Source of the DNA: Stakelama pacifica
GTDB lineage: Bacteria > Pseudomonadota > Alphaproteobacteria > Sphingomonadales > Sphingomonadaceae
Direction: 5' to 3'
NCBI RefSeq assembly: GCF_004361835.1
Contig: NZ_SNWD01000007.1
Span: 117,244-181,243, forward strand
DNA length: 64,000 nucleotides
The translations under genes and the position numbers were made by a program. Each line of letters starts with the position of its first letter. The stretch's first letter is position 1. A model generated the notes under the pieces. It had not been told where the DNA came from. It ran no database searches and was given only the letters and a program-made list of their open reading frames with translations. Shown here piece after piece: positions 33,130 through 41,810 of this stretch.

Positions 33130-33362
33130 GCGAGAGCATCGCCGCCGAAGAACTGCGCCTTCTTGTCGAGCGCATCGAACGCCTTTCCGGAGAGCGTAAG
33201 GGTATCAGTGACGATATTCGCGACGTGTTCAACGAGGCAGCATCACGCGGCTATGACAAGGCAGCACTACGCGAGATCATCAAAAAGCGCGCGATGGACG
33301 CCGACAAGCGCCGCCAGCGTGAGGACGCCATCGAAACCTATCAGCTCGCGCTGGGGCTGTGA
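33126..33362 (+). CDS. DUF2312/GapR-like nucleoid protein
   Basis: The 78-residue helical protein fits DUF2312 (UPF0335): LVERIERLSGERKGISDDIR, EAASRGYDKAALREIIKKRA and YQLALGL. The Caulobacter member GapR binds overtwisted DNA ahead of replication and transcription and aids topoisomerases. A phage copy near the helicase gene may support phage replication. Confidence 0.88.
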   Translation: MSESIAAEELRLLVERIERLSGERKGISDDIRDVFNEAASRGYDKAALREIIKKRAMDADKRRQREDAIETYQLALGL

Positions 33363-33715
33363 TTATGCGTGCCTCTGTTCAAGCACTGGGCCGGATGAAA
33401 GCAGGCAAGCAGAATAAGACCGAGGCCGCATACGAAGACTCGGTACTTAAGCCCGCGATGCAGGCCGGTGAAATCCTTTGGTATCGGTTTGAGGGCGTAA
33501 AGCTACGGCTGGCCGACAACACATTCTACACGCCAGACTATGCCGTGATGCGCGCTGATGGCGCGATCGAGGTCCACGAAGTCAAGGGGCACTGGATGGA
33601 TGACGCGCGCGTCAAGATCAAGGTCGCTGCCGAGCAATATCCGTTCCGCTTCATCGCCGTGAAGCCGCTGCCCAAGAAGCGCGGCGGCGGGTGGGAAACA
33701 GAGGTGTTTTCGTGA
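33359..33715 (+). CDS. DUF1064 endonuclease-like protein
   Basis: The product (118 residues from GTG, 116 from ATG at 33365) shows the DUF1064 pattern: KTEAAYEDSVLKP, FEGVKLRLADNTFYTPDYAV and AIEVHEVKGHWMDDARVKIK, i.e. a PD-(D/E)XK core with Asp, Glu-x-Lys. Members are phage Holliday-junction-resolvase-like nucleases. The GTGA overlap with the previous stop favours the GTG start. Confidence 0.82.
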   Translation: MIMRASVQALGRMKAGKQNKTEAAYEDSVLKPAMQAGEILWYRFEGVKLRLADNTFYTPDYAVMRADGAIEVHEVKGHWMDDARVKIKVAAEQYPFRFIAVKPLPKKRGGGWETEVFS

Positions 33716-33903
33716 ACGTCATTCCGATCATCCCCGACGCTGACGCGGTGCAGGACGCATGGGACGATTACGTCGCGCTGGTCCGCGAGCGTGACGCAGC
33801 GCCTGAACTGGCGTCCGACATGGAACATGCCATGCGCACCGTGCGCGCCCACGAACGCTGGAAGCGATTGTTTCTTGCTGCCGACCGGAGGGTGTCATGC
33901 TGA
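33712..33903 (+). CDS. Small hypothetical early protein (63 aa)
   Basis: GTG at 33712 overlaps the upstream stop. The product (MNVIPIIPDADAVQDAWDDY...) has one long helix with RTVRAHERWKRLFLAADRR at the end. No family known; the 3' end overlaps the dnaB start. Confidence 0.6.
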   Translation: MNVIPIIPDADAVQDAWDDYVALVRERDAAPELASDMEHAMRTVRAHERWKRLFLAADRRVSC

Positions 33904-35315
33904 TGAACGCTATCACCACCGACGCGCCACGCGACGCATCGACGCTCGCCAATGCCGAAACCGAAGCGGCGCTACTTGGCGCGATGATGATGGAACCTCA
34001 GATCATCGATATCGCCGCCGACCGGTTGCGCATCGAGGATTTTTCCGAGCCTCTGCACGGGCGCATTTATGACGCGATCGTGCGCGAGCATTCGCTTGGC
34101 GGGCGGCCAACGCCGATCACGTTGCGCCCCATATTCCTGAACGATCCCGCCGATTTGGACGTGCCGTCCTATCTGGCTCAGCTTACCGGAAGCGGGGCGG
34201 GGCTGGTCGGGTATCGGCATTTCATCGACCAGATTGAAAATCTGTCGCAGCGCCGCGCCCTCGCACTGGCGCTGGACGATGCGCGCGCGGGAGCGGCAGA
34301 CTTCGCTATTCCACTTGCCGAATTGGTGGATCGCGCAGACGCCGCAATCGTCGCATCGGTCGAGCGCCGGGAATCATCGAAAAGCACGACGCTTTCCGGC
34401 AGCATCGGCATGGCCGCGAAGCGCATTGCCGAGATCAAGGCGAATGACGGCAAGGTCGGATTTACGACCGGAATACGCCAGCTTGACGAGACACTGGGCG
34501 GGTTTGAGCCGGGGTGCCTTACCATCATCGGCGCGCGCCCTTCGATGGGAAAGACCGCCGTTGCGTGCAGCGCCGCGCTTGGGCTTGCGCGCAACGGGCA
34601 CGGCACCTTGCTGGTGAACCTTGAAATGAGCGCCGAACAAGTCGGGATGCGCATGGCGTCAGACCTGTGCTGCCGCGCGCCACAGAACTGGATACCGTTC
34701 GAACGCATCGTAAACGGCACCACGAACGCGCAAGAGGACGACTTGCTCGCCAAGGCCGGTGAGCATGTGAAGGACTGGCCCCTCGCCATCGAGGACGGCG
34801 CGGGGATGACGCTGGCGCGGTTGATCCTGAAGGTACGCCGACACCGCCGCCAGATGGCCGCGAAGGGGCAACAGCTTCGCGTCGTGATGATCGACTATCT
34901 GCAACTGCTTCATTCCGACGATCGCCGCCAAAGCGCTTACGAGACGGTTTCCGAGGTCAGCAAGGGCCTCAAGGCGATGGCGAAGGAATTGGGGATCGCG
35001 GTCGTCGCGCTCGCCCAATTGAGCCGTGCGGTCGAGCAGCGGGAGGACAAGCGCCCGATGCTGTCCGACCTGCGTGACAGCGGGCAGATCGAGCAGGACG
35101 CCGATAACGTCCTATTCCTCTATCGCGAGGAATATTACCTCGAACGCAAGAAGGTCAGCAAGGCCGCTCAGGACGACCATGAGCGGCAATTGGCCGAGAC
35201 GCGGGGGTGGCTGTCCCTGATCGTCCCGAAGCGCCGTCAGGGCCGCGTGGGCGAGTCCACATGCCTTTTCCTTTCCAACTATCAGGCGGTGCGTTCCGCC
35301 GAATGGGGGCGATAA
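33897..35315 (+). CDS. dnaB: Replicative DNA helicase, DnaB-like
   Basis: The 472-residue hexameric helicase has the N-terminal DnaB domain (ANAETEAALLGAMMMEPQII), linker, and RecA-like C-terminal domain with Walker A GARPSMGKTA, Walker B VVMIDYLQLL, ALAQLSRAVEQRE and the DLRDSGQIEQDAD motif containing the arginine-region signature. It unwinds the phage template. The next gene starts in its stop codon (TAATG) and may encode its loader or initiator. Confidence 0.95.
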   Translation: MLMNAITTDAPRDASTLANAETEAALLGAMMMEPQIIDIAADRLRIEDFSEPLHGRIYDAIVREHSLGGRPTPITLRPIFLNDPADLDVPSYLAQLTGSGAGLVGYRHFIDQIENLSQRRALALALDDARAGAADFAIPLAELVDRADAAIVASVERRESSKSTTLSGSIGMAAKRIAEIKANDGKVGFTTGIRQLDETLGGFEPGCLTIIGARPSMGKTAVACSAALGLARNGHGTLLVNLEMSAEQVGMRMASDLCCRAPQNWIPFERIVNGTTNAQEDDLLAKAGEHVKDWPLAIEDGAGMTLARLILKVRRHRRQMAAKGQQLRVVMIDYLQLLHSDDRRQSAYETVSEVSKGLKAMAKELGIAVVALAQLSRAVEQREDKRPMLSDLRDSGQIEQDADNVLFLYREEYYLERKKVSKAAQDDHERQLAETRGWLSLIVPKRRQGRVGESTCLFLSNYQAVRSAEWGR

Positions 35316-36082
35316 TGTCCGAAGGCGGTTTCGCGCTGATCCATCGCACGCTGCTGGGGCACCCGGCGTTTCGTAACGATGCAGAGGCGATGGCCTTTGC
35401 CTGGATGATCCTGCGCGCGGCGTGGCGTCCCACCCGCGTCCGGTACAAGGATCGCCCCATCACGCTCGCGCGCGGCCAGCTTGCCGTGTCGGTGCGCGAC
35501 ATGGCGAATGCGATGGATCGAGACAAGGCGTGGATCGAGCGACTTTTTAAACGCATGAAAAGCGAGACGATGATTGAGACAGTGACGACGACAGGCGTTA
35601 CCGTCGTAACCATCTGTAATTATGATGATTTTCAGGCCGAACAAGACAGTTGCAAGACACAGCGTGAGACACATGCCGAGACAGACGCAAGACAGGCGCA
35701 AGACACAGAACAAATAAGGGAAAAAGGGAATAAGGAAAGAAGCTGGCTTGCGCGCCCACGCGAGGCAGTTTCCCTCCAGCCTGCTGGCCCAAGTGATTTT
35801 GAGCGGAAGGCTCAACAGATCGCGGAAGCTATCCACCTGACCCGCCCGATAGCCGAAATGGACCGCGCCCAGCTTCGCCAATGGCTGAAGGATGGACTGG
35901 ACTTCGACGACATCGTGATGGTCGGCGTTCGCACCGTGACAGCGCGGGAGGAAGGCCGGGGCCGATCGGTCAGCGGTTTCCGATACCTGGACGGCGGGGT
36001 TCGCGACCGGGCCGCCGAAGTCGAACGCGAGATCGAGCATTTGCGCAGCCTGAAGTTCCCTGAGCGCGGGTTCGCGCTGTGA
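35315..36082 (+). CDS. Putative replication initiator/helicase-loader protein
   Basis: The 255-residue protein begins MSEGGFALIHRTLLGHPAFR. Residues 20-110 form a winged-helix-type domain (AWMILRAAWRPTRVRYKDRP, LARGQLAVSVRDMANAMDRD, WIERLFKRMK) seen in phage initiators that bind DNA. A polar linker and a helical C-terminal domain follow. Position directly after dnaB supports a replication role. Confidence 0.75.
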   Translation: MSEGGFALIHRTLLGHPAFRNDAEAMAFAWMILRAAWRPTRVRYKDRPITLARGQLAVSVRDMANAMDRDKAWIERLFKRMKSETMIETVTTTGVTVVTICNYDDFQAEQDSCKTQRETHAETDARQAQDTEQIREKGNKERSWLARPREAVSLQPAGPSDFERKAQQIAEAIHLTRPIAEMDRAQLRQWLKDGLDFDDIVMVGVRTVTAREEGRGRSVSGFRYLDGGVRDRAAEVEREIEHLRSLKFPERGFAL

Positions 36083-36097
36083 CCGAGACCCCAGCCC

Positions 36098-36256
36098 ATG
36101 GCAACCCAATTCCCGCTTACGCGGCTGATACTGGATTTTGCGCAAGCGGACACGGAACGCCTGCGCAAGGCCGACCCGGAGCGGATCGCCAAGCATTACC
36201 ACATCCCGGTCGAATGGGTGCGCGAATATCTCAGCCGCGAGATGCAGACGCGGTGA
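36098..36256 (+). CDS. Small HTH-like protein (52 aa)
   Basis: ATG at 36098 gives MATQFPLTRLILDFAQADTE followed by RIAKHYHIPVEWVREYLSRE, a good helix-turn-helix shape. It lies 15 bases after the replication gene. Probably a short DNA-binding phage protein. Confidence 0.6.
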   Translation: MATQFPLTRLILDFAQADTERLRKADPERIAKHYHIPVEWVREYLSREMQTR

Positions 36257-36278
36257 TCGGAACGAAGGGAAACGAGTG

Positions 36279-36455
36279 ATGGAAGCGAAAGAACTGCTGG
36301 CGCTTGCCGCCTTTCAAGATAGCGCCGCTAAGTATTTCGAAAATCTGGCCGTTGAGGCCGGTGAGGACATGGCTTTCCAGGCCAACGCAAGCAATGCCCG
36401 GAACTGCCGTCGAACCGCAGCCGCCCTTCGCGCACATGCTTCGGAGGGGGAGTGA
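36279..36455 (+). CDS. Small helical protein (58 aa)
   Basis: MEAKELLALAAFQDSAAKYF continues as two amphipathic helices with one cysteine (NARNCRRTAAALRAHAS). GGAAACG upstream is a moderate ribosome site. Function unknown. Confidence 0.6.
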   Translation: MEAKELLALAAFQDSAAKYFENLAVEAGEDMAFQANASNARNCRRTAAALRAHASEGE

Positions 36456-36736
36456 TGCTCCACGACCTAGCGCTCGTCGGGCTGGGCGCGCTGATCGCCG
36501 CCACGTTCATACACAAACGCGAACCCGCCCCAACCTCGGCCCATCTTTTCGGTGAGGAAGTCGGAAGCCTCGCACAGCAAACGCTTCAACGCGCATCGTT
36601 CGCAGGGTCTGAATACCGCGCCACGTCATGCGCCACCTTCACCGTCAACGGTCACGAAGTGGAAATTGCGATGGCGGCCTATGGCGAAGATGGACCAGAC
36701 TGCGAACAGCACCACAGCAACAAAGGGAGGGCATAG
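36455..36736 (+). CDS. Small membrane-anchored protein
   Basis: The 93-residue product begins MLHDLALVGLGALIAATFIH, a signal-anchor helix, then a soluble domain with YRATSCATFTVNGHEVEIAM. Its ATG overlaps the upstream TGA by one base. Could be a surface or superinfection-related accessory; evidence is only the membrane anchor. Confidence 0.55.
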   Translation: MLHDLALVGLGALIAATFIHKREPAPTSAHLFGEEVGSLAQQTLQRASFAGSEYRATSCATFTVNGHEVEIAMAAYGEDGPDCEQHHSNKGRA

Positions 36737-36737
36737 A

Positions 36738-37316
36738 ATGAACCAGATTGCTACGATCGCGCCACCTGCCACGGTAGCGCTTGCACTGCCCGAAGACATC
36801 GACTTCGAAGCATGGGTAAATCTCGGCAGGGGCATCGTCACACAGCGCCGCCAAGCCGACTGGCTCATGGCAGACTGGTTCGCCCACGGTACCAAACACT
36901 TTGCCGACCGCGAGCAGGTGCAACTGATGCTTGTTCAGATGGGCGTGGATCAAAAACGCATCGCCGCAGACGCAAAGGTAGCAGAGCGGATTCCCGAAGG
37001 CTGGCGCTCCGACAAGGTGAGCTTCGAAGTCGCGAAGGAAATCTCCAAGATCGACGACCCCGCAATCCGGCAGCGCATGATCGTTCAGGCTGAGCGCGAA
37101 CACTGGACGAGCCGCAAGGCGCATCACCATGTCGTAGAACACAAGGCCGCGACCGGAAGCCTGCTCCCCGAAGACGACGACGAAACACGGCAGGCGGTAG
37201 AGCTTATCCGATGCTGGAACCGTATCAGCCCCGAAGCACGCGAATACGCCTATGCGCTCATGGAGATCGCAGCAGGCAAGAACTACGCGCCGATTGATGA
37301 GGATGAAGCAGCATGA
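36738..37316 (+). CDS. Hypothetical phage protein (192 aa), helical
   Basis: After MNQIATIAPPATVALALPED, the body reads WVNLGRGIVTQRRQADWLMA DWFAHG and later IPEGWRSDKVSFEVAKEISK and YAYALMEIAAGKNYAP. The helical repeats resemble phage proteins annotated near ParB-like or replication genes, but no catalytic site is visible. GGGAGG precedes the ATG. Confidence 0.65.
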   Translation: MNQIATIAPPATVALALPEDIDFEAWVNLGRGIVTQRRQADWLMADWFAHGTKHFADREQVQLMLVQMGVDQKRIAADAKVAERIPEGWRSDKVSFEVAKEISKIDDPAIRQRMIVQAEREHWTSRKAHHHVVEHKAATGSLLPEDDDETRQAVELIRCWNRISPEAREYAYALMEIAAGKNYAPIDEDEAA

Positions 37317-37519
37317 AGGCGTACAGCACCCGCACCATGTTAAGCCCGCCACCGGAGTTTGTCGGGTATTTTGTCGAGCACGGATGGTCGAAGGTAAACC
37401 GCCTTTACGGAAAGCGCGCGGCTCAGCGTTACTATCACATGCTTGGCCCCGAACGCCTGAAGGCGGCACGCAAGCGGCACAAGATGACGGCGGCTAAATC
37501 CGCGATGGCGGTAGGGTAG
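37313..37519 (+). CDS. Small basic protein before terminase (68 aa)
   Basis: MKAYSTRTMLSPPPEFVGYF is followed by FVEHGWSKVNRLYGKRAAQR and a basic tail. A DNA-binding role is plausible. It overlaps the previous stop by four bases and lies 9 bases before the terminase small subunit. Confidence 0.6.
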   Translation: MKAYSTRTMLSPPPEFVGYFVEHGWSKVNRLYGKRAAQRYYHMLGPERLKAARKRHKMTAAKSAMAVG

Positions 37520-37528
37520 GAGGCTGCG

Positions 37529-38029
37529 ATGGGCATGACACCCAAACAGGAAAGGTTCGTTGAGGAGTACCTCATAGACCTGAATGCCACTCAGGCGGCC
37601 ATACGGGCAGGCTACAGCGCGAAAACGGCTCAGGAGCAGTCATCGCGCCTGTTATCGAATGTTATGGTCTCACAGGCCATTGCTGAGGCAAAAACGAATA
37701 GGTCGGAACAGACGGGCGTTGACGCGGCATGGCTGCTCAAGCGCCTGGCAGATGAAAGCGTTGCTGACGTGGGCGACCTCTACAATGATGATGGCACGAT
37801 CAAGCCGGTGAAGGACTGGCCGCTTATTTGGCGACAGGGCCTTGTTGCGGGCCTTGAAGTCGAAAGCATCGGCGATGGCGCGGGGCATGTGACGAAGCTC
37901 AAGTTGTCTGACCGGGTGAAGCGCCTCGAACTGATCGGCAAGCATATCGACGTGCAAGCCTTCCGCGAACAGATCGCGCAGACGGGCGAGGTTCGCATGG
38001 TCGTGTCGCCTGAAGATGCAGAGCTATAA
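37529..38029 (+). CDS. Terminase small subunit
   Basis: The 166-residue protein is a Terminase_2-type small subunit: MTPKQERFVEEYLIDLNATQ AAIRAGYSAKTA is the classic N-terminal HTH, followed by the central QTGVDAAWLLKRLADESVADV and a C-terminal segment that contacts the large subunit. It recognises phage DNA for packaging. It opens the late region. Confidence 0.93.
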   Translation: MGMTPKQERFVEEYLIDLNATQAAIRAGYSAKTAQEQSSRLLSNVMVSQAIAEAKTNRSEQTGVDAAWLLKRLADESVADVGDLYNDDGTIKPVKDWPLIWRQGLVAGLEVESIGDGAGHVTKLKLSDRVKRLELIGKHIDVQAFREQIAQTGEVRMVVSPEDAEL

Positions 38030-38037
38030 GCTAAACC

Positions 38038-39447
38038 GTGAACGCACCTGCTAACATCGGCCACAATGGCGGGCCACCACTTGCGAAACTGACCCCGAAG
38101 CAGCGCGAAGCCAACCGGCTACTAGCCAGTCCCGCCAGCCATATCATGCTTCGCGGTGGATCACGTTCCGGTAAAACGTTCCTGCTGCTGCGCGCCATCG
38201 TGCAACGCGCCCTGAACGCGCCGGGGAGCCGTCACGCCGTTTTCCGCCTGCGGTTCAACCACGCCAAGACCTCGATATGGTCTGACACCCTGCCCAAGGT
38301 GCTGAAGCTGTGCTTCCCCCAAATCAGGGCGCGGTTCGACAAGACCGACTTCTATGTTGAACTTCCTGGCGGATCGCAAATATGGATCGGCGGGCTGGAC
38401 GATAAAGAGCGGGTCGAGAAGATTCTCGGTGCCGAATATGTCACGCTGTATTTCAACGAGAGCAGCCAGATACCGTGGTCATCAATCGAAATGGCCATGT
38501 CCCGCCTTGCGCAGAAGGTTGAACTTGCGCCAGCGATAGCCGCAGCGACCGGCAAGACGCACCTGACCCTGAAGGCATATTTCGATTGCAACCCGCCATC
38601 TAAGCTGCATTGGTCCTACGTGCTGTTCAAGCTTAAGATGAAGCCGGGGACGAAGGAAAAGCTGGCCGATCCCGACGATTACGCCGAAATGCTGGTGAAT
38701 CCGTCCGACAACCGGGAAAACCTGCCCGATAAGTATTTCGACATTCTCGCCAACATGAGCGCGGCAAAGCGCTTGCGGTTCGAGGCCGGGGAATGGGCGA
38801 GCGAGGTTAACGGTGCGCTGTGGTCGCTGGATGATCGCGTTATCGAGGCGCGCAAGAACGAAGACGGCAGCATCACGCCAGCCCAGACGATTCCCGGAAT
38901 TGACACCACGCGCATTGCCAAGGGAAAAGAGCCTGAGATGCAGCGGATCGTCGTGTCGGTCGATCCAAGCGGCACGAAAGGTGATGGCGGCGGCGATGAT
39001 ATTGGCATCGTGGTCGCTGGGCTGGGGGTCGATGGCCGCGCCTACATCCTGCTTGATGGTACTGTACAAATGTCACCGGAAGGCTGGGGACGCCGCGCGG
39101 TCGAACTGTATCACCGCTACAATGCTGATCGTATCCTAGGCGAGCGCAATTTCGGTGGCGATATGGTGCGCTTCACCGTGGCGACTGCGGACAAGAAAGC
39201 GGCATTTAAAGAGGTTGTCGCGAGCCGTGGTAAAGTCGTGCGTGCGGAGCCGATCAGCGCGCTATACGAGCAGAAGCGGGTTAGCCATGTGGGTGACTTC
39301 CCTGACCTTGAAGACCAGATGTGCAACATGACGGTTTCGGGCTATGTGGGCGACGGCTCGCCTGACCGCGCTGACGCGCTGGTATGGGCGCTCACCGAAC
39401 TGATGTTGAGCAGCAAGTCGCAATACAGCCTCTCCGCACTCGCGTGA
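38038..39447 (+). CDS. Terminase large subunit (PBSX/Terminase_3 family)
   Basis: The 469-residue packaging motor starts with GTG. Walker A is GGSRSGKT (residues 40-47), the Walker B region is YVTLYFNESSQI, and the RNase H-like nuclease domain begins at VVSVDPSGTKGDGGGDDIGI, with further acidic residues in GERNFGGDMV and DRADALVWALTEL. It cuts and translocates phage DNA into proheads. The gap to the portal gene carries two copies of an ACGGCGGCAA motif. Confidence 0.93.
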   Translation: MNAPANIGHNGGPPLAKLTPKQREANRLLASPASHIMLRGGSRSGKTFLLLRAIVQRALNAPGSRHAVFRLRFNHAKTSIWSDTLPKVLKLCFPQIRARFDKTDFYVELPGGSQIWIGGLDDKERVEKILGAEYVTLYFNESSQIPWSSIEMAMSRLAQKVELAPAIAAATGKTHLTLKAYFDCNPPSKLHWSYVLFKLKMKPGTKEKLADPDDYAEMLVNPSDNRENLPDKYFDILANMSAAKRLRFEAGEWASEVNGALWSLDDRVIEARKNEDGSITPAQTIPGIDTTRIAKGKEPEMQRIVVSVDPSGTKGDGGGDDIGIVVAGLGVDGRAYILLDGTVQMSPEGWGRRAVELYHRYNADRILGERNFGGDMVRFTVATADKKAAFKEVVASRGKVVRAEPISALYEQKRVSHVGDFPDLEDQMCNMTVSGYVGDGSPDRADALVWALTELMLSSKSQYSLSALA

Positions 39448-39488
39448 CGGCGGCAAACTGACGGCGGCAAACCCGTAGCGTTCCAGCC

Positions 39489-41471
39489 ATGTCCGGTGGC
39501 CGCATATCATCCTTCCGTCTCAAGCCGGGTTATTCTCTGGATAGCCTGACGAACTCGCTCACCGGCATGGGCATGGCGGGCGATCCGCGCACCGCAAACG
39601 CCTATGCCGCGCGCACCCTGAGCCAGTACGATATCGCGAGCGCCTATCGCGGCTCCGGGCTGATGCGCAAGATCATCACCATCCCGCCGTTGGATATGGT
39701 TCGCGAGTGGCGCGACTGGCAGGCGGATGGCGACCAGATCAAGGCAATCGAGGCAGAGGAAAAGCGCCTCGGCCTGAAGCAGAAAACCCGACAGGTCGAA
39801 GTCCTGCGCAAGCTCGGCGGAGGTGCGCTCATCATGGGGTTGCCGGGGGATATGTCACAGCCCGCGCCCACGACGATCGCAAAGGGCGGGCTGGCCTATA
39901 TCCATGTGGTCAACCGCTGGCAGCTTACCTTTAACCGCCTGATCGAAGACAGCCGCGATCCGCGTTTCGGTGAACCCGAAATGTATCGCATGACGACGAC
40001 ACGCGGGCAGCAGCTCATTCACCCGTCGCGCGTCGTTCCGTTCCGGGGTGACCCGTCGCCCTCGCTACTTGGCGTGGCGAATTACGTGGAAGACTTCTGG
40101 GGCGAAAGCACAATTGCACAGGTTCTCGACGCGGTTCAGGACAGCGACACGGCGCGTTCGGCATTCGCATCGCTGATCACGAAGGCGCGCAACCTGCGCA
40201 TCGGTATTCCGAAGCTGTCGGAATATGTCGCGACCGACGAGGGTGAAGCCCTGTTCCAGCGCCGGATGCGCAACTTCACCGTGTCGGAAAGCATGTTCAA
40301 CGCGATCGTCTATGACGCGGGCGATGGGGATGGGAAGTCGGGCGAGCGCATCGACGACACCACCTATTCGTTCGGCGGCATGAAAGACGTGATGAACGCT
40401 TATGGCGAGTGGGCGTCCGCGATCAGCGACATTCCCGCCACCCGGCTGCTTGGACGCGCACCGGAAGGCATGAACGCCAGCGGTGAGTCGCAGCAAGAGG
40501 ACTGGCGCAAGAAAATCCGGGCGATGCAGACGCTCGAAATGGGGCCGTGTCTCGATCGTCTAGACCCGTATCTGATCCAGTCCGCGCTGGGCAGCGCGAA
40601 CCCTGACATTTGGTACGAATGGGCACCGCTCGACACCCCGACCGAGGCGCAGCAGGCAGAGACGTTCTTCAAGATCAGCCAAGCGCTCGAAAAGATCGCT
40701 GGGCTTACCGCTATTCCTGACCGGGCCTTTAACGAGGCGGTGCAAAACACGCTTACCGAAGGCGGGTATATGCCGGGGCTGGATAACGCGCTCGAAGGCA
40801 TGTCCGACGAAGAGCGGTTTGGCCTGCAATCGAGCGTGGACCCGGCGCTTACCGATCCTTCAGCCCTTATCGAGGCGCAAGCAGCGAGCGCAAGCAGCGG
40901 AAAGGAAGGTGGTCAAATATCTCCCTCGACGGCGGGGGCCACAGCAAACAACACCCCCCGCCGCCGTGCGGCTAATGATGCGCGCTTCGTGGCAGATGCT
41001 GCGAGCAAGACGCTCTACGTCGAACGTAAACTGTTGAATGCAGCGGAAGTGATCCGGTGGGCGAAGTCGCAGGGCCTCGAAACAACGCTGGCACCAGACG
41101 ATATGCACGTGACAGTCGCCTACAGTCGCGCCGCCGTCGATTGGTTCACGGTGGGCGAGGACTGGTCAAGCGATCAGGATGGCAAGCTACGGGTTAAGCC
41201 CGGTGGTCCGCGCACCGTAGAGCGCCTTGGCGATGGTGATGCGGTAGCGCTGTTGTTCCAGTCGAACGAACTGCAATACCGCCATGACGCGATCCGCAAC
41301 GCTGGTGCCTCATGGGATTGGCCTGATTATCGCCCGCACATCACGCTCACATTGCAGGCCGAAGGCGTCGATGTTGATACTATCGAACCGTATCAAGGGC
41401 CGCTGGTGTTCGGCCCGGAACTGTTCAGCGAATTGGACCCGGATTGGAAGTCCGGCGTGAAGGAGCAATAA
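39489..41471 (+). CDS. Portal protein (DUF1073) fused to an Acb1-like anti-CBASS 2H phosphoesterase
   Basis: Residues 1-445 or so are a DUF1073 phage portal: SQYDIASAYRGSGLMRKIIT, ADNEAR-like IP helix RATRLLGRAPEGMNASGES and the QTLEMGPCLDRLDPYLI region. A Ser/Gly/Ala-rich linker spans about 455-495. Residues 496-655 form a separate domain with two HxT motifs, HVT at 540-542 (LAPDDMHVTVAYS) and HIT at 617-619 (YRPHITLTL), the signature of 2H phosphoesterases; TLYVERKLLNAAEVIRWAKSQG matches Acb1. Acb1 degrades the cyclic nucleotides of CBASS defence. The portal takes part in DNA entry, so the domain could be carried in virions. Both catalytic histidines are intact. Confidence 0.9.
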   Translation: MSGGRISSFRLKPGYSLDSLTNSLTGMGMAGDPRTANAYAARTLSQYDIASAYRGSGLMRKIITIPPLDMVREWRDWQADGDQIKAIEAEEKRLGLKQKTRQVEVLRKLGGGALIMGLPGDMSQPAPTTIAKGGLAYIHVVNRWQLTFNRLIEDSRDPRFGEPEMYRMTTTRGQQLIHPSRVVPFRGDPSPSLLGVANYVEDFWGESTIAQVLDAVQDSDTARSAFASLITKARNLRIGIPKLSEYVATDEGEALFQRRMRNFTVSESMFNAIVYDAGDGDGKSGERIDDTTYSFGGMKDVMNAYGEWASAISDIPATRLLGRAPEGMNASGESQQEDWRKKIRAMQTLEMGPCLDRLDPYLIQSALGSANPDIWYEWAPLDTPTEAQQAETFFKISQALEKIAGLTAIPDRAFNEAVQNTLTEGGYMPGLDNALEGMSDEERFGLQSSVDPALTDPSALIEAQAASASSGKEGGQISPSTAGATANNTPRRRAANDARFVADAASKTLYVERKLLNAAEVIRWAKSQGLETTLAPDDMHVTVAYSRAAVDWFTVGEDWSSDQDGKLRVKPGGPRTVERLGDGDAVALLFQSNELQYRHDAIRNAGASWDWPDYRPHITLTLQAEGVDVDTIEPYQGPLVFGPELFSELDPDWKSGVKEQ

Positions 41472-41474
41472 GCG

Positions 41475-41810
41475 ATGGCTGACCAACTCCCCGACCTTGA
41501 AGGCGGCGCAAATCGTCGCGTTGAATCTATGCCGGTTCTGGCAATCCGCCCGGATGGCTCACCCTCGGTTACGACTGACCCCGCATCGGACATTATCCCG
41601 ATCGCGCCGAACGACAGCGCGGACCTGTCCACGGTGGTGCGCGAGGTGCGCCTGAAGCCTATCAGCGGCACCGACGGCACGATCCGCGTCACTTTCGCCA
41701 ACGGCAGCACGCGAGACACTGAGATCGCAGTAGGTATGCCGCTTACGGGGACGATCGTTCGCGTTCATGCCACCGGAACCACGGCAACGGGGCTTGAAGG
41801 GTTGGTCTAG
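41475..41810 (+). CDS. Late protein of head module, N-terminus shared with a short paralogue
   Basis: The 111-residue protein begins MADQLPDLEGGANRRVESMP, followed by VLAIRPDGSPS, then a beta-rich domain (VREVRLKPISGTDGTIRVTF, GTIVRVHATGTTATGLEGL). It starts 3 bases after the portal stop. A spike or head-associated role is possible. The first 30 residues recur in the 39-residue gene at 47004. Confidence 0.65.
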   Translation: MADQLPDLEGGANRRVESMPVLAIRPDGSPSVTTDPASDIIPIAPNDSADLSTVVREVRLKPISGTDGTIRVTFANGSTRDTEIAVGMPLTGTIVRVHATGTTATGLEGLV

